From Roseiarcus sp963824475 (GTDB taxonomy: Bacteria; Pseudomonadota; Alphaproteobacteria; Rhizobiales; Beijerinckiaceae), in contig CAWGPR010000005.1 in assembly GCA_963824475.1 (NCBI GenBank), positions 186,001-250,000 on the forward strand: a stretch of DNA of 64,000 nucleotides. Reading direction: 5' to 3'. How positions within the stretch are numbered: position 1 is the stretch's first letter; each line of letters begins with the position of its first letter. A model generated the notes under the pieces. That model was not told where the DNA came from, did no database searches, and saw nothing but the letters and a program-made list of their open reading frames with translations. Position numbers and translations under genes: made by a program. This document shows positions 34,308-43,427 of the stretch, in pieces.

Positions 34308-36682
34308 TGGTGATCCTTTGCGGTTCCACGATCTGGTAATTCTCCGGCTCCACGATCAGCTCCGGGTCGATCGTCACCGACACCTGAACGCGCTCAGCGA
34401 CGTGGAAACACGAGAGCACATTGTCGGTCGTCCCCTCGATGCGGATGCGGAAGCTGTCGATCATCTCTTCTTCCGGGAATTCGAAGGTCAGCCGGCGGAC
34501 GATCGCCATGCCGTCGCGGGGGTCCGTCGAATCGTCCTGAAAGGCCGGGTTAACGACCGTCGCGTAGCCGGTCCCGGTCAGAAGCCGGACGTGGCATTCG
34601 TGATAGGGCTCGCCGCGCCAGGACTCCAAGCGGACATCGACAAAGACGACGTTGACCGGCGCCGGCAGGCGCTGCACCTTCGAGATGTGACGGAAGTCGG
34701 AGCGCGGCCGCCAGGTGTAGGCCCAGCCGTTCGGGCCGACGCCGATGCCGGGCATGAGATCCGTCGTCCCGGTCAGCACCACCCGAAACGGCAACAGGGG
34801 CGGCAGGCCGTTCAGCGGATTTGGGTTTTCCGCGCTGGAGCTGCCCAGCGGCGTCCATGTGCCGTTGACCATTAGCTCGAACGTGGTCGAGCAGGCCGCC
34901 GGCCGGATCGAATCGACGTTGAGGTCGATGGCCGCGATCCCGTTCTGCAGTTCAAGCGGCTGAAGCTGGATGGCGACGCGCGGAACGTCGAACTCGGCAA
35001 AGTTCAGCCGGAAGGTGATGTCGCGCAGAATATCGCCCATCGCCCAGCCGGCGCCGGTCGCGATGAATAGCATGCCCTGGGCGTACTTGTTGTCGATCAC
35101 CATCGCCAGGAAATGATTGCCCGACGTCTGAAAGACGAGCCCATATCGCTTGCCCTGCGAGAGGAAGGTCGGGATGAAATTCGCCCGCGTGTGAGCCGGA
35201 TAAACGCGCAAGTCCAAGGTCGAGACGGTCGCGCGCGCCACCACGCGGTCAAACTCCGGCGCGCCATGCCGGGTCTCGACGATGAGCACCTGAATATCGC
35301 CGTCGGTCGAGGCGCGGGTGAGAAAGAAGTCGACGCTGGTCAGCCACCCGTCCTGGGCGTTGAGGAAGGTTTCGGCGACGATCGCGCCCGAGAAGCTGTG
35401 CGTCGTGATGACTCGATCCCAATAATATTCCTCGACCTCGTCGATCCAGAACTGTTGCAGGCGATAAACCCAATGGCCGGGCGAGTCCTCGATCGCTTCC
35501 AGAATTTGGAAAGTCTCGTGGGTGACCGGGCGAATGAAGATGTTTTGCACCGGATCATAGATCAGGATCATCGTCCCGCCCGAGTTCGTCATATCGTCCC
35601 AGAACGCGGTGTTGGAGCACCAGGTGAACGGGGTTCCGTAGCGCACCCTCATCCGGGTCTTCGACATCTCGATCCAATCCGTCGTCTGCCACTCGAACTG
35701 GCTGATCGACATTTCGGCCTCGTTGCCGAGCACGCTGAGCCGCGGCGATCTCGGTGTAATGCGGCAGCATGAAATTATTCTGGACGATGACCGTCTGATC
35801 GAATTGGTTGAGAAGCGCGAGCTGGGCGTTCCGCTCGGCCGCTGGCGGAAAACGGACGCCTTCCTCGATCGTCGCCAGCCAGTCGACGTGCTCGATTTCG
35901 GAATGGACGTTGGTCAGAAAGCGGTCGGCGCTCCAGGCGGTGAAGTCGGACGGCAGTTGCAGCAGCTCTTTGACCCGCGCCATGTCGCGCGACAGCTCGA
36001 GGACGAAATCCATCTTCGCGGTGCCGCGAAGGCGCGAGGCGAGATTGGCGAGGTCAGACCCCAGCGTGTCGAGCCGGGCGCCGATGCGGGTGCGCCACGA
36101 ATCCATGTCGTTGGCGCGCAGACCCAAGTTGAGGATCGACTCGGCGCGATGCTCATTCGCCGGCGTGATCGAGATGATGCCGGCCGGGCCGAGAAGGACA
36201 TAGGCGACGGGGAGCACGTTGGCGGCGATCGCCGGCCGAATCGGGTCGGGGCTCTCCTGGCCGTACACCGGCGCGTGATTGACGTGGCGGCGCAATTCGG
36301 TCGAGACGACGCGAGCGACTGTCGCCCGCGTGGTGGCGTCGGTGATGAAGGTCCGCGGCTCCGTCCCCGTTTCGATCTCCTGGCCCCAGACCGAGATCGT
36401 CGCCCAGCGGCGGGTGACGACCGGCAGATAGCCCAGAAAGTCGATCTCCGCCCCTGGATCGTCGGCGAGGAAGAAAAACGGCCCCGCGGCCGAGTAGAGC
36501 CGCCCAGGACCGAGCTGCACCGTGCTCGGGCCGATCTGGGCGACGGCGAAGCCGGCGAAGGACGGCCCCGGCCCCAGGTCGCGCAACATCTCGTCGAAGG
36601 ACTGTTGCGGGAAGCGGCCGAAATTGTTGAAGTCGCCTTCGGTGACCTTCTGCCAGTCTTGGATTTGCACCCTGCGCAGCAT
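34300..36682 (-). pseudogene. Large tail/baseplate protein, apparently frameshifted
   Basis: Two frames together span 36682-34300. The first starts at ATG 36682 after aagggagcc and encodes MLRRVQIQDWQKVTEGDFNN to about NNFMLPHYTEI; the second continues from about PRLSVLGNEAEMSISQFEW to QIVEPQRITNG. The first frame runs on for another 180 bp as Arg/Asp-rich out-of-frame sequence. A one-base shift near 35740-35752 would give a single protein of about 794 residues. The family is not recognised; the place after gpI suggests a baseplate-attached fibre or host-range protein. Two separate overlapping genes remain possible. Confidence 0.65.
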
Positions 36683-36695
36683 CTTGAAGGCTCCC

Positions 36696-37976
36696 TTAGA
36701 GCAAGCTTCGCCGATGGTCGGCGAATGTCGTGTTCTCGTAAACCGGATCGCCAAACGCCAACGGATGAACCACGGCGAAGTCCGCCAGCACGCGGTCGCG
36801 GAACGCCTTGCCCGCGACGATCGCGCGCATGGCGCGGTCGAAGTCTTTGAAATTGTCGGGCGCCGCGAACGACTCGGCCGCCGCCGTCTCGCCGGCGAAC
36901 CAAGACGGCCAGGGCTCGCGGGTGATGAGGTCGACCATCAGCTCGGCGTGGTAAGGCGGGAAGCCGACCCGATCGAGGCCCACGAAGCTTATGCCGTCCG
37001 TCATCGGCACGGCGATCGCCGGGTCGATGAGATAGACGCGATCGGCCAGCATCTCGCCGGCCTCGCGCCCGTTGTTGGCGAAGCCGTCGTCCGAATGGTC
37101 GTTGACGTAGAAAAACGGCCCGGCCTCGCCGATGTCGCTCACCCGCTCGAATTGCACGCTCATCGGGTCGAGGCCCGGCGCGACCGTCGACAGGTGCAGC
37201 TCCGAAATCACGTGATCGTAGGAGCCGTCAAGCTGGTAACTGTAAAGGCGCGGCGCGAGTTCGTCGGCGTCGACGAATTTCTTTTCGCTCACGTGATCCT
37301 CGCCGGCGACGAAGGCCGCCCCGGCGAGGCCAGGGACGGACACCCGCTCATAGTCGATCGTCTCGCGCCCCTCGACGCGGGTGCGCCACTCGACCATCCC
37401 CAAGGGCTGGTCGGGCTGGCCTGGCCGGCGCAGCACCGCGCGCCGGCCGTACAGCGCTGGCCCGTCGTCTCGGCCGGCCGCGTATCTCCCCACAACGCCG
37501 TCGCCGGCGAAGAATTCGCTGACCGAAAGGCCGACGCCGTGCGCGAGCTGGATCCGCAGCTCCGGCATCAGGCGAACCCAATCGTCCCATTCGTCCTTGG
37601 TCAGCGAGGGCGAAGCGAAGAAGCCTTGAGGCGGGGCCAGGACCTCGAGCAGGTTATATCCGCCGGTAAAATCCCGGCCCATCGTGTTGAGCGCCATCTC
37701 GACGCCGTCTTGCGTCCCGCGCAGCGCCTGGAAGCGCCACTGATTGGCGGTCCACTCGCGCTTTGTGTGCTCGCCCCAATCATCGTCCCACAGCCGGGCT
37801 TGCATAGACCAGGCGAGGATCGGCAGGTTCTCAGCGGAGATCGCCCAGGGGTCCCATACGTCCCTCACCGCTTCGGCATAGAGCGCGGTCAGCCGCTCGC
37901 CGTCCACGTCCGCCAGCGCCTTCTCGAGGCCGGTCGCGGCGCGATAGATGAGGCGGGAGCCAAGCCGCTCGTTCAT
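36696..37976 (-). CDS. Phage tail protein I
   Basis: 426 residues from the ATG at 37976, which overlaps the gpJ stop (ATGA). The N-terminal ~180 residues match P2 GpI: TALYAEAVRDVWDPWAISAENLPILAW, then EWTANQWRFQALRGTQDGVEMAL in outline. P2 gpI is only about 180 residues, so this version has a C-terminal extension of some 240 residues, perhaps a fibre-anchoring part. GpI joins the baseplate wedge to the fibres. Confidence 0.85.
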   Translation of the reverse strand: MNERLGSRLIYRAATGLEKALADVDGERLTALYAEAVRDVWDPWAISAENLPILAWSMQARLWDDDWGEHTKREWTANQWRFQALRGTQDGVEMALNTMGRDFTGGYNLLEVLAPPQGFFASPSLTKDEWDDWVRLMPELRIQLAHGVGLSVSEFFAGDGVVGRYAAGRDDGPALYGRRAVLRRPGQPDQPLGMVEWRTRVEGRETIDYERVSVPGLAGAAFVAGEDHVSEKKFVDADELAPRLYSYQLDGSYDHVISELHLSTVAPGLDPMSVQFERVSDIGEAGPFFYVNDHSDDGFANNGREAGEMLADRVYLIDPAIAVPMTDGISFVGLDRVGFPPYHAELMVDLITREPWPSWFAGETAAAESFAAPDNFKDFDRAMRAIVAGKAFRDRVLADFAVVHPLAFGDPVYENTTFADHRRSLL

Positions 37977-38833
37977 TCGCGCCGCCCCCTCAGATTGAGC
38001 ACAATCTCGGTGACGTGCACGACGCTGACGGCGTCGACGACAACCGTGGCCGCCGGCTCGATGATCTTGCCGTCTTGCACTCCGGCGATGGCCGTCGCGG
38101 CGCCGATCGCCATGCGAGTGTGCGAGAAGCCGAGCCAAGCTTGGCGCTTGACCAGAGCGACTAGGCTGTCGCGCAACGCCGCCATGATGACGCTCGCATC
38201 CGGGCCGGGAAACAGCCACACGTCGACGACATAACGGGTCTCGACCACTCCCGGCGGCACGACCGAAACAATATCGGTCAGCCCCTTGCGGCTGAAGGCG
38301 TGAATGTAAGCGCGCACCGCCAGCAATTGCGCCTGGGTCGGCCGGGGATCGCGCCCGGTCGCCATGATCGCGATCTTGACCCGCCCCGTTCCCTCCACCG
38401 TGGTCGCCGAGGCGTCGTGAAGGGTGCGGTCGGCCGTCAGCGCCCAGAACACATAGGCTTCTTCGGTCCCATGCGGGCTCAACGTCGCCGGTGATAGCCA
38501 GATGCGCCGGCGATAGCGGTCATCGTCTTCGTCCGGATTGCCCTGTTCGTCGGTGAGGCGCGGGACGCCGCCGGGATAGCGGGAGGCGATCGCGTCGAGA
38601 TCGCCGCCGACCGCGAAAGCCAGGGTGACGGATCGCGCCGCCTGGTTGACCCGATCGCGCTGCAGGAGCTCGAAATAGGTCGAGACCTCCTGAGTGATCT
38701 TGATCGGGTCGAACTCGAGCGCTTCGACATCATAAGCCGCGCCGGCCGGCGGATCGTGCTCCTTCCACACCTCGACCAGCCGGGTCATTCGGGCGTCGAG
38801 CAGATCCTCGTCGTCGAGCGTCTCCAACACCTC
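37973..38833 (-). CDS. Baseplate assembly protein J
   Basis: A GpJ-family wedge protein of about 286 residues. Conserved blocks are RVNQAARSVTLAFAVGGDLDAIA, DDDRYRRRIWLSP and GTGRVKIAIMATGRDPRPTQ. The start is uncertain: the frame is open back to a stop that coincides with the end of gene W, with GTG at 38833 or TTG at 38830 as candidates. The ATG at 38879 that overlaps the W stop is out of frame by one base; dropping one A would give MTASGFWTPQSLPRFEV and a normal start. Confidence 0.83.
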   Translation of the reverse strand, partial: EVLETLDDEDLLDARMTRLVEVWKEHDPPAGAAYDVEALEFDPIKITQEVSTYFELLQRDRVNQAARSVTLAFAVGGDLDAIASRYPGGVPRLTDEQGNPDEDDDRYRRRIWLSPATLSPHGTEEAYVFWALTADRTLHDASATTVEGTGRVKIAIMATGRDPRPTQAQLLAVRAYIHAFSRKGLTDIVSVVPPGVVETRYVVDVWLFPGPDASVIMAALRDSLVALVKRQAWLGFSHTRMAIGAATAIAGVQDGKIIEPAATVVVDAVSVVHVTEIVLNLRGRRE

Positions 38834-38875
38834 GAAGCGCGGCAGAGATTGTGGGGTCCAGAAGCCCGAGGCGGT

Positions 38876-39373
38876 TCATGTCGCCTCCCACTGCCCGCCG
38901 CCACGGACGACCAGGCCGGCCGAGCGGCGCGCCTCAGGCGTGAAGTCGCCGAGATGGCCGCGCGGCCGATAAACGCCCTCGATCCGATTGCTCATCTGGC
39001 CCACGCGCAATTGCTCGGCGCTGGTGAGGCGGCTCTCCGGCTCGCGGTCGTCACGCTGCTGGATTCGAACTCGCGTCACTCGATAATTCGGCTCCCACAA
39101 TTCGATCGCCGAGGCGATGGCCCAAAAGAACCGAGTGATGACGCGCGGGATCGCCAATTCGCCCAGCATGTGGGGAACGAACGAGCCGGCCCAGCGGCGC
39201 AGCACCCGCTCGTGATAGCGGGTCATGAGAATAGTCTCGATCGACTGCAACACATGCGGCCAGCCGATCAGAATCTTGCCGGTGCGCCGATCCATGCCGA
39301 CCCGCACCGGCGCGAGGATGATTCGCCCGCGCCGAAGGTCCGGCCACAGATCGTCGATTTCGCGACTGTTCAT
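38876..39373 (-). CDS. Baseplate protein W (gp25-like)
   Basis: A 165-residue GPW/gp25 protein: GMDRRTGKILIGWPHVLQSIETILMTRYHERVLRR in outline, then FVPHMLGEL and IASAIELWEPNYRVTRVRIQQ. It is the fold shared by T4 gp25 and P2 W, which initiates sheath assembly on the baseplate. The order V-W-J-I around it is the classic P2 cluster. Its ATG overlaps the stop of the small upstream gene. Confidence 0.88.
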   Translation of the reverse strand: MNSREIDDLWPDLRRGRIILAPVRVGMDRRTGKILIGWPHVLQSIETILMTRYHERVLRRWAGSFVPHMLGELAIPRVITRFFWAIASAIELWEPNYRVTRVRIQQRDDREPESRLTSAEQLRVGQMSNRIEGVYRPRGHLGDFTPEARRSAGLVVRGGGQWEAT

Positions 39374-39609
39374 CGCGCGCCGCCTCCTTTGCGCTTCGGA
39401 GCGCCGACCTCGCGCGGCTTTCGCCCCAGGGCCCCTCCGAGCGGCGTCTCCCCTGGGCTTGCGCCGATCGTCCCTTGATCGAGCCAGTAAGTGGCTTGCG
39501 CCGCGGTCAGAAGCACCACGCGATCTTGACCGCGCACTTTGACCGGCCGGCCGCCGACCTCCTTGAGACCGGGGACTCGGACGTAATATTCGCGCAGAGG
39601 CTCAATCAT
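39370..39609 (-). CDS. Small phage protein between V and W
   Basis: 79 residues from the ATG at 39609 (aggagcgatcatc upstream). The first half, YYVRVPGLKEVGGRPVKVRG, then AAQATYWLDQGTI, resembles in layout the small DUF2635-type proteins found near sheath or baseplate genes. The C-terminus is basic (RKPREVGAPKRKGGG). It may fit among baseplate factors; no function is known. Confidence 0.55.
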   Translation of the reverse strand: MIEPLREYYVRVPGLKEVGGRPVKVRGQDRVVLLTAAQATYWLDQGTIGASPGETPLGGALGRKPREVGAPKRKGGGAR

Positions 39610-39628
39610 GATGATCGCTCCTATCCAT

Positions 39629-40276
39629 CTATCCATCGTCGTTGGGAATCGGGTCGTCCTTCGCCAGTGTCGGCGGGCTCGAAAACAGAATGCCGTCCTT
39701 GGTGACGGCGATCCATTGCTCGCCAATCCGCAGCTTCGCCCCCTTCTCGTGCGCGGCGAAGCGGGCCTCGCCGACTTGGGCGGTGACGCCGCCGGACTTG
39801 TGAAAGCGAAACTTCATGCTCGGCTTGGCGACGCGCGGCTGCGGCTCGCCGTCCTTCTGCTCCTTCTGCTCCTCGCGCAGAAAAACCTCGTAAAGGTCGC
39901 CCTTCTTGGTCGTGTGCAGCTCGCCGAGTTGATAGGTCTCCGCATCCTCCCCCGCCTCTTCGGCGTGGTCGGGCGCCTTGAACTTTTCATTGGGCGCGTC
40001 GGCCGATACCGTCGCGCTCTCGTCCATCTGGCCGTTAACCGTGTCGATGGTGACGTTCTGCCCCTTTTTGTAGAACCGCCGCTCGCGCGCCCCGCCGCGA
40101 TGGTTGGACGTGTCGAGCCACGGCGACTTGACCGGCTTGCCGTCCGGGCCTTTGCCCCATGCGACCCGCACCTTGTCGCCCTTGACCTCGTCCACCGTCC
40201 CCTGATGCACGCCGCCGGCCATCCGGCGCTGCATCTCGGCGACGTCTTGAATGAGGCGGCTGAGTTCGTTCGCCAT
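39629..40276 (-). CDS. Baseplate spike protein V
   Basis: A 215-residue GpV-family protein. The N-terminal OB-fold part has MHQGTVDEVKGDKVRVAWG-like sequence (HQGTVDEVKGDKVRVAWGKG) with the usual DGKPVKSPWLDT, followed by a beta-helical stretch with alternating residues. GpV trimers form the membrane-piercing tip of contractile tails. It lies at the start of the V-W-J-I run and just after two collagen-like genes. Confidence 0.85.
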   Translation of the reverse strand: MANELSRLIQDVAEMQRRMAGGVHQGTVDEVKGDKVRVAWGKGPDGKPVKSPWLDTSNHRGGARERRFYKKGQNVTIDTVNGQMDESATVSADAPNEKFKAPDHAEEAGEDAETYQLGELHTTKKGDLYEVFLREEQKEQKDGEPQPRVAKPSMKFRFHKSGGVTAQVGEARFAAHEKGAKLRIGEQWIAVTKDGILFSSPPTLAKDDPIPNDDG

Positions 40277-40762
40277 TCACGGCTCCCTGCGGCTCAGTTC
40301 CTCGACCAGGCGCTCAAGCGTCTCGACCCGCTCCTCGAGAGCGACAAGCCGGGTCACGTCGGCGTCTTCTCCCGCCGGGCCGGGCGGCCCCGCCGGCCCG
40401 GCCTCGCCCTGCGGCCCAGGTTCGCCCGCAGGGCCCGTTTCGCCGCCGGCCCTATGGACCCCTGCCGGCCCCGGCTCGCCGGCCGCCCCTGGCGCGCCCT
40501 GTGGCCCAGCTTCGCCGACAGGGCCAATCTCCCCCGCCGGCCCCTGCTCGCCCTGCGGCCCGGGAGGCCCGGGCGGACCCTCCCCGCCCTCGCCGGGCGG
40601 CCCCGGCGGGCCGCGCATGCCGATCGGGCCGGTTGGCCCAGCCGGGCCGGGCGGACCCGGAGGCCCGGGCGGGCCGGTCGGCTCTGGCGCGTCGAGCCTG
40701 CCGAGATCCATAGGCGTCGCCTCGACCAACAGCGGCGGCTCGCGATTGTCCGCCAAGGTCAC
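40277..40762 (-). CDS. Collagen-like protein with C-terminal coiled coil (larger)
   Basis: A 161-residue protein. After a 28-residue leader, about 33 Gly-X-Y triplets follow (GPPGPPGPPGPAGPTGPIG...), with one break near VHRAGGE, then DADVTRLVALEERVETLERL, a short coiled coil likely to set the trimer register. It is directly adjacent to gpV. Phage collagen-like repeats usually occur inside fibres; a small separate protein like this could be a trimeric strut or a linker on the baseplate. It should form a collagen triple helix without hydroxyproline. Confidence 0.85.
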   Translation of the reverse strand: MTLADNREPPLLVEATPMDLGRLDAPEPTGPPGPPGPPGPAGPTGPIGMRGPPGPPGEGGEGPPGPPGPQGEQGPAGEIGPVGEAGPQGAPGAAGEPGPAGVHRAGGETGPAGEPGPQGEAGPAGPPGPAGEDADVTRLVALEERVETLERLVEELSRREP

Positions 40763-41013
40763 GTCTCGCTCCCCTTGAGCTCCGCGATCGTCGCCTGCAG
40801 CTCGGCGACCGTCGTCTCCAACGCGGTGATCCGCGCCGCGTCGGCCGCGTCGCCCGGCGGTCCTTGCGGGCCAGGCGGGCCTTCCGGACCAGGTGGACCC
40901 GCCGGACCCGCCGGCCCTTGAGGGCCAGGTGGACCGGCCGGCCCGGGCGCTCCGCCGCCGCCCGATTGACCGCCCATCTTGCCCAGCACAACGAACTTTG
41001 GTTCATCCGCCAT
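40759..41013 (-). CDS. Collagen-like protein with C-terminal coiled coil (smaller)
   Basis: 84 residues from the ATG at 41013 (MADEPKFVVLGKMGGQ). Residues 22-55 are some 11-12 Gly-X-Y triplets, then DAADAARITALETTVAELQ, a coiled coil. It overlaps the stop of the upstream gene by 11 bp and is followed by the larger collagen-like gene (ATGA-type overlap), so the pair is coupled. The same plan in two sizes suggests duplication. Confidence 0.82.
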   Translation of the reverse strand: MADEPKFVVLGKMGGQSGGGGAPGPAGPPGPQGPAGPAGPPGPEGPPGPQGPPGDAADAARITALETTVAELQATIAELKGSET

Positions 41014-41803
41014 GAGAAGCCTCCAGTTCCGGCTCCGGCTCCGGTTCATCCGGAATGTCCAAAGGCGCAATCCCGAGCGCCGTCAGACCGCGCAGCGTGT
41101 AAGTGCCGCGCTTCTGCTCGATCCGCCACGACGGCAGGCCGGGCGTGGTCTCGAAATGCGCTTTGATGAGCGCGGCGGTCGAGCCAATCTCCGGATCGTC
41201 CTCAGCGAGGTCGAAGAACTCGCGCCAGAAACCATTCGGGATCGGCTCGCCAAAGACCGGATCGGCCAAGACGCCGAGCTGCATCCGCATGATCCGCGAG
41301 GCGAAGCGAATCGCGCTTTGCTGCTGCTGCTGACCGGGGCCGCCGCGCCGGACCTCGACCCGTGGCCGCCCGGCGACGGTGAACAGCCGCCACAATTCCG
41401 ACCATGGGCTGTCCACGGCGAGCAAAGCTTGCAACGCTTGTTGCGAGACGAATCCGATCGACATTTCAAGCGCGCTATCGGTTTGCGCCAGCGTCGTTGT
41501 GTGCGCGGCGCCCGGCGGCGCATGGGCGTTGGCCTCAGGCCCGGCCGACGCCACCACGATCTGATCGGCGACCGCGCATTCGATGGTCAGATAGACCCGC
41601 GCGTCGGGGTTGTGCAGCGAGTCGCCCTGAGTGTCGACGTCGGCGTCGTCAGTATAGACGCTGATGAACGGGGTGGCGCGTTCCTCCGCGATCTTGAGGT
41701 CAGCGGCTTGGGCGGGCGAATCGTACACCCGCCCGCCGGCCCAGGTGCGGCCTTTGAGCGCCTTGACCGTCAATAGGCGCAGCACGTCTTGACCGAGGAT
41801 CAT
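41003..41803 (-). CDS. Phage connector/tail-completion protein, unknown family
   Basis: 266 residues from the ATG at 41803, which overlaps the previous stop (ATGA). It has LGQDVLRLLTVKALKGRTWAG-like start, PFISVYTDDADVDTQG, a run of Gln near residue 163 and SRIMRMQLGVLADPVFG. It lies between the FII-like connector gene and the tail genes, the place of tail-completion or neck proteins. No motif settles the role. Confidence 0.6.
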   Translation of the reverse strand: MILGQDVLRLLTVKALKGRTWAGGRVYDSPAQAADLKIAEERATPFISVYTDDADVDTQGDSLHNPDARVYLTIECAVADQIVVASAGPEANAHAPPGAAHTTTLAQTDSALEMSIGFVSQQALQALLAVDSPWSELWRLFTVAGRPRVEVRRGGPGQQQQQSAIRFASRIMRMQLGVLADPVFGEPIPNGFWREFFDLAEDDPEIGSTAALIKAHFETTPGLPSWRIEQKRGTYTLRGLTALGIAPLDIPDEPEPEPELEASHGG

Positions 41804-42234
41804 GAGACGTTCACCAGCGAGCACCAGCAATAAAAACGGGCCGAGCCGTCGTCGCCGACGCGCGTGACCTCGGCCATGCGGTTGGCGGGGTCGCGCTCCT
41901 CCAGCATCTCGATTCGATCGCCGCGCCGCGGCGGGCCGAAGCGCCGCCATTCATCGGCCAGAAACAGCACCCATTCGAAATCGATCATCAGCGTCGCCGT
42001 GCCGACCACACCGCCGCCGCTCCCGCTCTCGATCGGCAAGCCGGTCACCGCCCAAGTCACGATCGCCGGCAAGGGTCGGACTGGCCGATTTGGATCAGGC
42101 CGCCCGCCTCGGGTGGCGATGAAGTCGTCGCCGCCGGGAGGCGTCGGCAGCATCGGCCGCCAAATGATCGTGTCTTCGAACACCCGGCCGACCGCCGCGG
42201 CGGTGCGCGCGTCGATGTCGTCGAACAGCGCCAT
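41800..42234 (-). CDS. Head-tail joining protein, FII-like
   Basis: A 144-residue protein directly after the major capsid gene. Layout and features (LFDDIDARTAAAVGRVFEDT, then RRGDRIEMLEERDPANRMAEVTRVGDDGS) resemble the lambda FII/attachment group that binds the portal after packaging. The match is by position and shape, not by a firm motif. Confidence 0.6.
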   Translation of the reverse strand: MALFDDIDARTAAAVGRVFEDTIIWRPMLPTPPGGDDFIATRGGRPDPNRPVRPLPAIVTWAVTGLPIESGSGGGVVGTATLMIDFEWVLFLADEWRRFGPPRRGDRIEMLEERDPANRMAEVTRVGDDGSARFYCWCSLVNVS

Positions 42235-42237
42235 GGC

Positions 42238-43266
42238 TCACGCGGTGCCGCTGATCCGGCCGCGGCGCAGCATGTCCGGCCGCGAGCACACGAACAGCGG
42301 ATAGTTGTAGGCCTCGAACCGCACCCATGCGCCGCGGTCGCGATCGGGAATGGTGAGCGCGTAAATCTCGCGGCCGGGCAGATTGATGAACGGGTCGAAC
42401 TCCGCCGGCCCCCAGATGCAGCGGAACGCCTCGTTGGCCCCGACCGGGAAGAAATGCGCCTCGTTGCCGGCGATCGCCATCGTCGTGCCGTCGTCGGTGC
42501 CGCGATAGTCGTGCCAGATGACGCCGCCGAACGGGAATTGATCGAGGATTTGGGCGCGCAAATCCATCGCCGCCGACCAGTTGAGATAGGTCGCCTCGAC
42601 CTTCGGGTGGGTCGCCAAGCGTTCATAAAACTCGGCGCCGCAGAGCGCGTGCAATTGCGTCCGCCCGGGGATCCAGCCGCCCTGCGAAGTGCGCTCAACA
42701 TCGCGGGTCAATTGCCGCAACAGCATGCGCAGATTGGCGTTGGGGTCGTTGAGCGGGAAGTCGATCCACGCCGGGAGCGGGACACCCCAGGTCTGCCAGA
42801 AGTCGTCGAGCACCGAGCCGTCGGCGTCGCGAACCTGCCCGAGCACCGCGCCGAGCCGCATGAATTCCTGGGTGAACTCGAGGTCGGTTCGGATCTTGGC
42901 GCTGCGGTCGGCCAATTCCTGTTGAACCATGGCGATCTGCTGGAAGTCCGGCGCGAGCATGAGGCCGGTCAGGCTTTCGGCCATCAGGGTCGAGCCCTTG
43001 GCCAGCCGATGGATGATGAATGAGCGCAGATCGCTCGGCTTCTTTTCCAGCTCGACCGGCGGGGCGCCGATCGGCGAGGTCGGGATCAGCGACAGCACCC
43101 CCTCGCTCTGCGCCATGGCGATCTGGCGGGTGCTTGAATTTGAGACGGTGAACAACGCCGGCCCGAACGCGCCGAGCATCGACGGCTGAAAGGCGATGCG
43201 TTCGATGACCGCGGTGAGTTGGACGGCCTGAAACGTCGGCAGATTGAACAGATTAGAGAGGAGCAT
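42238..43266 (-). CDS. Major capsid protein E
   Basis: A 342-residue protein matching the lambda E-type capsid family: SSTRQIAMAQSEGVLSLIPTSPIGAPPVE in outline, DLRSFIIHRLAKGSTL, and ALCGAEFYERLATHPKVEATYLNW. It forms the HK97-fold shell. It follows the decoration protein gene, with a 160 bp gap that holds a stem-loop. Confidence 0.9.
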   Translation of the reverse strand: MLLSNLFNLPTFQAVQLTAVIERIAFQPSMLGAFGPALFTVSNSSTRQIAMAQSEGVLSLIPTSPIGAPPVELEKKPSDLRSFIIHRLAKGSTLMAESLTGLMLAPDFQQIAMVQQELADRSAKIRTDLEFTQEFMRLGAVLGQVRDADGSVLDDFWQTWGVPLPAWIDFPLNDPNANLRMLLRQLTRDVERTSQGGWIPGRTQLHALCGAEFYERLATHPKVEATYLNWSAAMDLRAQILDQFPFGGVIWHDYRGTDDGTTMAIAGNEAHFFPVGANEAFRCIWGPAEFDPFINLPGREIYALTIPDRDRGAWVRFEAYNYPLFVCSRPDMLRRGRISGTA

Positions 43267-43395
43267 GACCGCAAGTCCTTATGATCCGCCGCCGGCGCCC
43301 TTTTGCGAATGAGCGCGGCCGTGATAAGTTCTTTGCGTTTCAAGCCACCTTTTGGCTTAGATCCTCCCCTGTTTTTCGGCTTCTCCGTCTCAATG

Positions 43396-43425
43396 CCGCC
43401 GGCCTCCAAGTCCGGCGGTTTTCTT
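43396..43425. other. GC-rich stem-loop between capsid and decoration genes
   Basis: CCGCCGG (43396-43402) and CCGGCGG (43412-43418) form a stem with a 9-base loop, followed on the plus strand by TTTTCTT. The flanking genes are on the minus strand, where no T-run follows, so it is not a terminator for them. It may act as a processing or attenuation hairpin that sets relative capsid and decoration levels. Confidence 0.45.
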
Positions 43426-43427
43426 CG

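Noticed and set aside
40250..40925. Long plus-strand Pro/Gly/Ala-rich frames opposite the collagen-like genes
   Set aside because: The complement of Gly-X-Y coding DNA gives repetitive Pro/Ala/Gly frames; the minus-strand frames have starts, coupling and coiled-coil ends.
43396..43425. Rho-independent terminator for the head genes
   Set aside because: The T-run is on the plus strand while the genes are on the minus strand, so it cannot end their transcript in the usual way; listed only as a stem-loop.
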